NCBI GenBank assembly: GCA_005888925.1
Contig: VBCP01000542.1
Location: 1 to 5,352 of the forward strand
Direction: 5' to 3'
Length of the DNA: 5,352 nucleotides
Source of the DNA: Betaproteobacteria bacterium
GTDB lineage: Bacteria > Pseudomonadota > Gammaproteobacteria > Burkholderiales > SG8-39
Shown one piece after another: positions 1-5,051 of the stretch. The position numbers and the translations under genes are program-made. The notes beneath the pieces are model-generated. The model saw nothing but the letters and a program-made list of their open reading frames with translations. It searched no databases and was not told where the DNA came from. The stretch's first letter is position 1, and each line of letters starts with the position of its first letter.

Positions 1-217
1 ACTTCGCGCCGTAGTAGATGCCGGCGAGCATGATCATCGCGCCCGCGGGATTCATCAGCGCCGTGATCGGCAGCAGCATGGCGATGGTCGCCGGCGGTCC
101 GAGGCCCGGCATGATGCCCACCACCGTACCGAGCAGCACGCCGACGAAGCACCACAGCAGGTTCGCCGGCTGCAGCGCCACCGCGAAGCCCTGGATCAGC
201 CCGCCGAGGATGTCCAT
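1..217 (-). CDS. tctA: Tripartite tricarboxylate transporter large permease (TctA), N-terminal part
   Basis: Large membrane subunit of the TTT transporter, normally about 500 residues with roughly twelve membrane segments. Only the first 72 codons are present; the left window edge cuts the gene in open frame. The start ATG at 217-215 overlaps the tctB TGA as TGATG, with no clear Shine-Dalgarno, so translation is probably coupled. The N-terminal helix GGLIQGFAVALQPANLLW (5-22) is followed by GVLLGTVVGIMPGLGP (26-41), PATIAMLLPIT (42-52) and NPAGAMIMLAGIYYGA (56-71). The G-x-x-PGLGP...A-x-LLP-[IL]-T block and A-x-x-[ML]-LAGIYYGA are hallmark TctA N-terminal motifs. The gene symbol rests on the family; the transported acid is unknown. 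Confidence 0.95.
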   Translation of the reverse strand, partial: MDILGGLIQGFAVALQPANLLWCFVGVLLGTVVGIMPGLGPPATIAMLLPITALMNPAGAMIMLAGIYYGAK

Positions 218-636
218 CAGGGCAGCGCCACGCCGAGCGCCAGCGGAAACACCGCGTAGAAGCCGGCGACCACGCCGAGCGCCACAAGCGCGGCGACCAC
301 CGGCGGGCGCCGGTACATCACGGCGACGATGAAGAAGGTCAGCGCGGCGAAGCTGAGGGCGAAGCCGACCCACTTGAGCAACGCGATCGAGGTCGCGAGC
401 ACCGCCCAGGTGGCGAGCGCGCGCCCGGCGCCCCGCCAGTCGGATGGGCTGTCCTTGCCGAAAAGAACCAGATATAGCGAGCAGGCGAGGATGCCCACGC
501 CGTACCACAGCGGAAAAAAGCCGGGCCCGGGCCCGTCGTCGGTCAGGTAATCCCAGCCGCGCGCCTGGACGACGATGTACCCGCCGAGCGCGGCGAGCGC
601 GAGCCCGGACCAGAAGTCCGGGGAGCGGCGGCGCAT
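217..636 (-). CDS. tctB: Tripartite tricarboxylate transporter small subunit (TctB)
   Basis: Small membrane subunit of a TTT-family transporter, a receptor-dependent secondary carrier for citrate and related carboxylates that is unrelated in sequence to TRAP. The 139-residue product has about four to five hydrophobic segments (7-25, 41-59, 73-90, 91-107, 112-136). It carries the typical TctB opening D-F-W-x-G at 7-11 and GPGPGFFPLW at 35-44, the conserved periplasmic-loop motif G-P-[GA]-x-F-P. ATG at 636 immediately follows the stop of the VOC gene with no spacer. There is no AGGAG, only the purine-rich lysine codons of that gene, so initiation probably depends on coupling. TGA at 219-217 overlaps the tctA start by 1 nt. 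A TctC receptor, often encoded just upstream of tctB, is not there; the VOC gene occupies that place. Confidence 0.93.
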   Translation of the reverse strand: MRRRSPDFWSGLALAALGGYIVVQARGWDYLTDDGPGPGFFPLWYGVGILACSLYLVLFGKDSPSDWRGAGRALATWAVLATSIALLKWVGFALSFAALTFFIVAVMYRRPPVVAALVALGVVAGFYAVFPLALGVALP

Positions 637-1086
637 CTACTTCTTCTTTTTCTTCGCGGCTCTCTTGATGGGCTTGCGCGCCGGCGACTTCTTGGCGGAG
701 ATCTTGGGCTGCTTGTAGCGGCCCTTCGGCACGAGCTCGCACACGGTGCCGCCCGGCGCCCGGAACTTGACCGGCACGACGCCGGGATCGCTGATGATCT
801 CGCAGCCGTAGGAGCGCACCTGCCGGGTCGCCGCGTCGATGCTGTCGACCTCGACGGCGAAGTGATGGATGCACGGCCCCTCGCCCGCCGCCCTCGACTC
901 GGCCGACTCGGTGCCGGCGTCGTACTTGATCAGCGCCACGTCGAGCACGCCGTCGCTCAGGTGGCGCGACGTGTGGTCGCGCACCTTCTCGGTGTTCATC
1001 TCCACGAAGCCGAAGACCTTCTGGTAGAACTCGGTGGTGCGCTCCAGGTCCTCGACCTTCAGCGCGAGATGCACGATGCGGCTCAT
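637..1086 (-). CDS. Glyoxalase/VOC superfamily protein with lysine-rich C-terminal tail
   Basis: Vicinal-oxygen-chelate fold protein, 149 residues; the family includes glyoxalase I, methylmalonyl-CoA epimerase, extradiol dioxygenases and resistance proteins. Two beta-alpha-beta3 repeats are visible: IVHLALKVEDLERTTEFYQK at 4-23 with FGF, and IHHFAVEVDSIDAATRQV at 73-90. Candidate metal ligands are H6, H75 and E117 (FRAPGGTVCELVP at 108-120), a pattern resembling the ligand set of VOC metalloenzymes. Residues 125-149 form a tail with 11 Lys and 2 Arg, no acidic residue, S-P and K-P steps, and five terminal lysines, unlike a typical VOC C-terminus. The start at 1086 is set by a strong AAAGGAGG and overlaps the MmgE/PrpD stop by 1 nt (TGATG). 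The stop TAG at 639-637 directly abuts the tctB ATG. The substrate is unknown; epimerase or isomerase work on an acid or CoA ester made by the neighbouring enzymes would fit but is inference. Confidence 0.92.
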   Translation of the reverse strand: MSRIVHLALKVEDLERTTEFYQKVFGFVEMNTEKVRDHTSRHLSDGVLDVALIKYDAGTESAESRAAGEGPCIHHFAVEVDSIDAATRQVRSYGCEIISDPGVVPVKFRAPGGTVCELVPKGRYKQPKISAKKSPARKPIKRAAKKKKK

Positions 1087-2447
1087 CACTCCTCCTTTAG
1101 CAGCGGTCTCAGTTTGCGCACATTGCCCAGCTTGTCCAAGTTCCAGACTGCGTCGCACAGGCGACGCGCGCGTGTCTTGCCAAAAACCGGCGCGATGAGA
1201 TCGTAAGCCTTCGCGTCGACTTCGGCACGCGCCATCGGATTCTCCGCAGTGCCGCGCACCGCTTTCATGTGATGGCGCAGTGTCGTTCCGTTGCGCAGAA
1301 CGACCTCGACGATCCCTTGCCGGCTCGGCATCGCCTTGGTCAGCGCGTCGTCGCCATGGAGTTCCACCCTGCTCCGCAGCGCGAGGACCTTCCGATCGCG
1401 CATGCGCTCCTCGTCGTGTGCGGCTTTGAAGCTCACGCTGCCGTCGAACACCATTACCGCGCACAGGTGCTGCATGCAGATGTCGGGCATGGCGCGATTG
1501 TTGGTCGTGTTCGCGCCCTGGTGGGCGACGCGCACTATCAGCCGCTGGACGTCGTCGGCGCCGAACTTGTTTTCCTGCATCAGGTGCAAGAGCGCATCGA
1601 GCGGTGCCTGGATCGGCGAGCCGACCGACCAGCGCTTGATGTTGGTGTTCATCACTTCGTAGGCCTCGCCCAGCCCGGCCGCCAGCTTCTCGGGCTCGGG
1701 CTTGCGCCCATAGGCGACGAAGAAGCTGCGCTCGCCCGACAGCGCATCGTCCACGCCCGTGAAGCCGTGCGCGACCATCGCGGCCGCGGCGACGCCGTTG
1801 CGTGCAGGCATGCCGCCGAAGTCGAAGGCCTTCTCGATGTGCTCTTCGTCGCGCATCCAGCACGAGATGCCGGAAGCCTGCTGCGCCGTGAACGACAGGC
1901 AATGGCGCACCTGGCGCTCGTCCAGCCCGGCAAGCGCCGCGGCCGCGGCGGCAGCACCGAACATCGGTCCGAAGCTATGGGTCGAGTGGCCGTCCTCGCG
2001 GAACTGGTACGCGTCGAGCGACATCGTCAGCCGGCAGCCGACGTCGTAGCCGAGCGCGACCGCGCGCAGCAGCGCCTCGCCATTACGCTCCCCGCGCTCG
2101 GCCATCGCCAGCGCCGCGGGGACGATGCCGCAGCCCGGGTGCGTGAGCGACGGGGCGTGCGAATCGTCGGTCTCGTCCGCATGCGCGAGCATGCCGTTGG
2201 CGAGTGCTGCGTTCTCGGCGCTGGTGACGATATTGCTCGCGACCACGCAGGCCTCTTTGGTGCCGCCACGCGTGCGTGCGTAGGAAATCGCTTTTTTGCC
2301 CGGCGGCAGGCGCGAGCCGGAGACCATCGCGGCGATGGTGTCGAGCACGTGATGCTTGGTCTTCTCGGCCACCGCCGGTGGCAAGCGCTTCTTCGGCGCC
2401 TGGGCGATGTAGGCGCTTAGGCGCTGCATGACCGGAGAAATCGTCAC
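1086..2447 (-). CDS. MmgE/PrpD family protein
   Basis: Member of the superfamily of 2-methylcitrate dehydratase (PrpD), cis-aconitate decarboxylase and iminodisuccinate epimerase; cytoplasmic, acting on small carboxylates. The 453-residue length fits. The N-terminal all-helical domain shows LPPAVAEKTKHHVLDTIAAM at about 22-41, ANGMLAHADETDDSHAPS at 83-100 followed by THPG at 102-105 (the H-x3-[DE]-x-DD-[ST]...HP active-site region), GHSTHSFGPMFGAAAAAA at 153-170, and FGGMPARNGVAAA at 210-222. The C-terminal lid domain shows NTNIKRWSVGSPIQAPLDAL at 267-286. There the family's usual K-x-YPCC...TH-x-x-[IL]-D motif keeps K271 and D284, but the Cys pair is absent and the His is Q280. The start chosen is GTG at 2447 (4-nt GTGA overlap with the SDR-like gene); ATG at 2429 would remove six residues but has no visible ribosome binding site. 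The exact reaction and substrate are not readable; the flanking carboxylate transporters suggest it acts on an imported acid or a derivative. Confidence 0.94.
   Translation of the reverse strand: MTISPVMQRLSAYIAQAPKKRLPPAVAEKTKHHVLDTIAAMVSGSRLPPGKKAISYARTRGGTKEACVVASNIVTSAENAALANGMLAHADETDDSHAPSLTHPGCGIVPAALAMAERGERNGEALLRAVALGYDVGCRLTMSLDAYQFREDGHSTHSFGPMFGAAAAAAALAGLDERQVRHCLSFTAQQASGISCWMRDEEHIEKAFDFGGMPARNGVAAAAMVAHGFTGVDDALSGERSFFVAYGRKPEPEKLAAGLGEAYEVMNTNIKRWSVGSPIQAPLDALLHLMQENKFGADDVQRLIVRVAHQGANTTNNRAMPDICMQHLCAVMVFDGSVSFKAAHDEERMRDRKVLALRSRVELHGDDALTKAMPSRQGIVEVVLRNGTTLRHHMKAVRGTAENPMARAEVDAKAYDLIAPVFGKTRARRLCDAVWNLDKLGNVRKLRPLLKEE
1089..1098 (-). promoter_or_regulatory. Strong Shine-Dalgarno of the VOC-family gene, inside the MmgE/PrpD 3' end
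   Basis: AAAGGAGGAG on the minus strand, the strongest ribosome binding site in the window, lies just before ATG at 1086. The same bases encode the final Lys-Glu-Glu of the MmgE/PrpD protein. It identifies the ATG at 1086-1084 as the start, although the frame stays open far upstream, and suggests the VOC gene is translated well in its own right. Confidence 0.85.
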
Positions 2448-3217
2448 GGCATATATCCGCCGCCGTTGACGTGGATCGCCTGACCCGTGATGTAGCGCGC
2501 ATCGGGCCCGCAAAGCATGCGCACCATCGCCGCGACTTCTTCCGGCTCGCCGCGCCGGCCGATCGGCGGCGGCGCTGCGCGATGCGCCGGCCGCTCGGGC
2601 ACGCCGGGCAGCCCGCGCTGGCTCTCGATCGTGCCGGGCACCACGCAATTCACCGTGATGTGATGCGGTGCGAGGTCGAGCGCCAGCGCCTTGGTCATGC
2701 CGGCAAGGCCGGACTTTGCGGCGATGACGTGCGCGCGCCCGGTCGCGCCGCGATGGCCGGTGAGGCCGCCGATGTTGATCACCGTACCGCTACCCGACTT
2801 CACCAGATGCGGCAGGCAGGCCTGCGTGCAGACGAAGGCCGCGTCCAGGATACTGGAGATCACGCGGCGCCAGTCTTCAAGCGTGATCTGCTCGAAGGGC
2901 GCCTCCATGCGCACGGCGGCGTTGTTGACCAGCGCATCGATGCGGCCGAAGCGCGCCACCGTGTCTTCGACCATCGCCGCGACCGCGCGCGGGTCGGTCA
3001 CGTCGGCGATGTGCACGGCGGCCTTGCCGCCGGCCTGTTCGATCATCGCAACCGTTTCGTCCGCCTGCGCGCGCGAGGTCTTCGCGTTCACCATCACGGC
3101 GGCACCGCCGGCGGCGAGCGCGCGGGCTATGGCGCGGCCGATGTTGCGCGCGCCGCCGGTCACCAGTGCGACTTTCCCCGTGAGCTCCTTACCTGCTGTC
3201 ATTCCAACGCTGGACAT
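2444..3217 (-). CDS. Short-chain dehydrogenase/reductase-fold protein with a non-canonical active site
   Basis: Rossmann-fold protein of the classical SDR size class (257 residues), normally a cytoplasmic NAD(P)-dependent alcohol/ketone oxidoreductase. Seen: an ALVTGGARNIGRAIA cofactor loop at 17-31 (TGxxx[GN]IG), N44 with K46 and R49 after the second strand (compatible with NADP but not decisive), ADVTD at 71-75, LVNNAA at 96-101, K168 in an AAKSGLAGMTKALA helix, ITVNCVVPG at 187-195, and a YITGQAIHVNGG C-terminus at 242-253. Odd: at the catalytic positions Asn is I123 (in SSILDAAF), Ser is G151 (in INIGGLTG) and Tyr is V164 (in RAHVIAAKSG); only Lys168 remains. The frame is otherwise intact and conservative, so this is not obvious decay. 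The product may be a non-canonical SDR subfamily with different chemistry, a binding or structural role, or an inactive enzyme. Substrate and reaction are not assignable; a generic 3-oxoacyl reductase label would be unsafe. Its TGA overlaps the chosen GTG start of the MmgE/PrpD gene. Confidence 0.92.
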   Translation of the reverse strand: MSSVGMTAGKELTGKVALVTGGARNIGRAIARALAAGGAAVMVNAKTSRAQADETVAMIEQAGGKAAVHIADVTDPRAVAAMVEDTVARFGRIDALVNNAAVRMEAPFEQITLEDWRRVISSILDAAFVCTQACLPHLVKSGSGTVINIGGLTGHRGATGRAHVIAAKSGLAGMTKALALDLAPHHITVNCVVPGTIESQRGLPGVPERPAHRAAPPPIGRRGEPEEVAAMVRMLCGPDARYITGQAIHVNGGGYMP

Positions 3218-3221
3218 GCGG

Positions 3222-3226
3222 CTCCT
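3222..3226 (-). promoter_or_regulatory. Ribosome binding site of the SDR-like gene
   Basis: AGGAG on the minus strand overlaps the last two bases of the dctM TAG stop and ends 4 nt before ATG at 3217. It favours that ATG over the in-frame ATG five codons later (3202), which lacks a well-spaced site. Confidence 0.7.
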
Positions 3227-4538
3227 AGTGACTGATCGCCGGCAGCCAGGTGGCGAGCGGCGGAAAGAAGATGATGATCACGATGAGCAGCAGCACGCAG
3301 GCGATGAAGGGCATGCCGGCGAGGTAGATGTCGCGCATCGTGGTCCCGGGCGGCGCCACCCCTTTCATCACGAAGAGCAGCAGCCCGAAGGGCGGCGTGG
3401 TGTAGCCGATCTCGAGCGCAAGCAGCATGATGAGGCCGAACCAGGTGAGGTCGAAGCTCAGCGTCTTCGCCAGGGGAAAGAAGATCGGCGCCGTAAGCAG
3501 CATCATGGAGAGCTGGTCCATGAAGCAGCCCAGGAAGAAGATCACGCCGATCATGACCCACAGCATGCCCATCGGCGAGAGCTGGAAGCCGAGCGCCCAG
3601 TTCATCAGCCCGCTCGAGGCGCCGGTAAAGGCGAGCACCTGGGCGAAGGTCGCCGAGCCGAAGATGATGAGGAAGGCCATCACGGTGACGCGCAGCGCGC
3701 CGTCGAGCGACTTGAGGAACGCCTTCCAGGTCATCGCGCCATAGCAGGCGGCGAGCGCGATCACCGACACCGCGCCGAGCGCCGCGGCCTCGGTCGGCGT
3801 CGACCAGCCGACGATCATGATCACCACCGAGAACACGATGATCGCCACCATCGGGATCACGTCGACGAACACGAGCCTGAGCTTCTCGCGCCGGCTGACG
3901 AGCGGCGCCGGCGTCTGCGGCGCCGCCGTCGGGTCGAACACCGTCCAGCCGTAGATCAGCACGCCATACATGATCGCGAGCACGAAGCCGGGGATGACGC
4001 CGGCAATCAGCAGGTCGCCGACGTCGGTCCTGCCGAGCGTGGCGAGGAGCACCGTCAGCGCGGAGGGCGGGATGATCACGGCGAGGCCGCCCACGCCCAT
4101 GATCGGCCCGATCGACAGGTATTTGCTGTAGCCGCGCCGCGCCATCTCCGGAACCATGAGCGAGCCGAGCAGCGCACACGAGCCCATGCTCGAGCCCGCC
4201 GGACCGGCGAACGCGGTGCCGCCGATCAGCGTGACGAAGGACAGCCGCGCCGGCACGTTGCCGAGGAGCTTGTCCGCGGCATTGAAGCAGCGCCCGGCGA
4301 GCCCGGTGTGGAAGAAGAGCTCGCCCATCAGCAGGAACATCGGAATCGGCACCAGCGCGAAGCTCGTCATGCCGCCGAAGCCGTTGTTGATCACCTGCGC
4401 GATGCCGGCGCCGCCGCCCATGAAAAGCGCCGCCGCGACCAGGTTGGTGGCGAAGAACGCGATCGCCACCGGGATGCCGAGCATCATCAGCCCGACGCCG
4501 AGGCCGAACAGGATCGCCGCCGCCCAGTACCACTCCAT
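3225..4538 (-). CDS. dctM: TRAP transporter large permease subunit (DctM)
   Basis: Large membrane subunit of the TRAP transporter, forming the transport domain. At 437 residues it is full length for the family (about 425-440) and almost wholly hydrophobic, with roughly 11-12 membrane segments. Signatures in order: GIPVAIAF at 21-28; PMFLLMGELFFHTGLA at 66-81; GGTAFAGPAGSSMGS at 106-120, the small-residue/Ser hairpin region; SIGPIMGVGGLAVIIPPS at 142-159, the conserved I-I-P-P-S motif; a polar loop at about 202-222 with RREK; GWSTPTEAAALGA at 244-256; LEIGYTTPPFGLLLFV at 375-390, the matching T-P-P-x-G motif of the second repeat; then APPGTTMRDIYLAGMPF. ATG at 4538 is preceded by AGGAG. It follows dctQ by 3 nt and precedes the SDR-like gene by 7 nt, so receptor, small and large subunits are in canonical P-Q-M order. 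The transported compound is not evident; monocarboxylates, dicarboxylates, keto acids and aromatic acids all have TRAP systems of this type. Confidence 0.96.
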   Translation of the reverse strand: MEWYWAAAILFGLGVGLMMLGIPVAIAFFATNLVAAALFMGGGAGIAQVINNGFGGMTSFALVPIPMFLLMGELFFHTGLAGRCFNAADKLLGNVPARLSFVTLIGGTAFAGPAGSSMGSCALLGSLMVPEMARRGYSKYLSIGPIMGVGGLAVIIPPSALTVLLATLGRTDVGDLLIAGVIPGFVLAIMYGVLIYGWTVFDPTAAPQTPAPLVSRREKLRLVFVDVIPMVAIIVFSVVIMIVGWSTPTEAAALGAVSVIALAACYGAMTWKAFLKSLDGALRVTVMAFLIIFGSATFAQVLAFTGASSGLMNWALGFQLSPMGMLWVMIGVIFFLGCFMDQLSMMLLTAPIFFPLAKTLSFDLTWFGLIMLLALEIGYTTPPFGLLLFVMKGVAPPGTTMRDIYLAGMPFIACVLLLIVIIIFFPPLATWLPAISH

Positions 4539-4541
4539 GCC

Positions 4542-5051
4542 CTACTCCTGCGCCTGCGCGGTCAGGCTGCCGAGGAAGTTTTCGCCGCGAATCAGGAAGC
4601 GCAGGAATTCGATCGCCATCATCGCGAAGGACAGCGGAATGAAGCCGACCACCATCCAGCGCGGCATGTCGAGCGAGCGCACGTCCTTCTCGTTCTGCAG
4701 GAAATCATTCAGCGTCACGACTCCGCCGTACCAGGCGAGCACTGCGCACACGACGATGCAGACCACGCCGATGCACCACGTGAAGATCGCGCGCCAGCGC
4801 GGGGAGAGCGCCATCAGCAGGATCTCGACGTAGATATGGCCCTTCTCGCGCACCAGCCACGGCGCGCCGAGGCAGGGCACCGCCAGCAGCGCGTACTCCG
4901 TGAAGGTGAAGAAATGCGACGAGCTCTGGTAGCCGAGGTTGCGCAGCACCACGTCGACGAAGATCACAAGCATCATCGCCGCCATGAGGAAGCCGGCGAG
5001 CCACGCCATGCCGTGGAGAATGGCGTCGTAGCAGCGCACTACATGCTTCAC
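4542..5051 (-). CDS. dctQ: TRAP transporter small permease subunit (DctQ)
   Basis: Small integral membrane subunit of a TRAP transporter, needed with DctM for sodium-coupled uptake. The 169-residue product has the four expected hydrophobic segments (about 16-36, 50-66, 86-107, 131-153). Family signatures are DVVLRN at 33-38 at the end of helix 1, REKGHIYVEI at 68-77 (the usual R-x-x-GH-I-x-V-[DE] motif), and a MPRW...P segment at 129-139 opening the last helix. The start chosen is GTG at 5051-5049, which overlaps the upstream receptor stop as GTGA. An in-frame GTG at 5039 with GGAG about 11 nt upstream, or ATG at 5009, would shorten it by 4 or 14 residues. The frame stays open further upstream, but that part lies inside dctP and is not coding. 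DctQ and DctM are separate proteins here, not fused. TAG at 4544-4542 ends the gene 3 nt before dctM. Confidence 0.93.
   Translation of the reverse strand: MKHVVRCYDAILHGMAWLAGFLMAAMMLVIFVDVVLRNLGYQSSSHFFTFTEYALLAVPCLGAPWLVREKGHIYVEILLMALSPRWRAIFTWCIGVVCIVVCAVLAWYGGVVTLNDFLQNEKDVRSLDMPRWMVVGFIPLSFAMMAIEFLRFLIRGENFLGSLTAQAQE
4545..4549 (-). promoter_or_regulatory. Ribosome binding site of dctM
   Basis: AGGAG on the minus strand, inside the last codons of dctQ, ends 6 nt before the dctM ATG at 4538. It fixes that start and implies reinitiation by ribosomes finishing dctQ, whose stop lies between the site and the ATG. Confidence 0.75.

Noticed and set aside
18..668. Several short plus-strand open frames across tctA/tctB and the VOC 3' end
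   Set aside because: All are antisense to recognisable genes and have Arg/Pro/Ser-rich low-complexity composition.
1087..1902. Open upstream extension of the VOC reading frame, giving a possible 421-residue protein
   Set aside because: The extension is in another frame of the well-supported MmgE/PrpD gene and is Arg/Ala-rich without motifs; a strong Shine-Dalgarno marks the true start at 1086.
1269..2420. 383-codon open frame on the plus strand
   Set aside because: Antisense to the MmgE/PrpD gene, with biased Arg/Ala/His/Val composition and no recognisable motif.
2444..3217. SDR-like gene as a pseudogene
   Set aside because: Although catalytic residues differ, there is no frameshift or stop, the length is normal, a ribosome binding site is present, and the remaining fold motifs are well kept.
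3199..4533. 444-codon minus-strand frame overlapping dctM
   Set aside because: Shifted-frame image of dctM, rich in Arg and His; the dctM frame shows all expected membrane segments and motifs.
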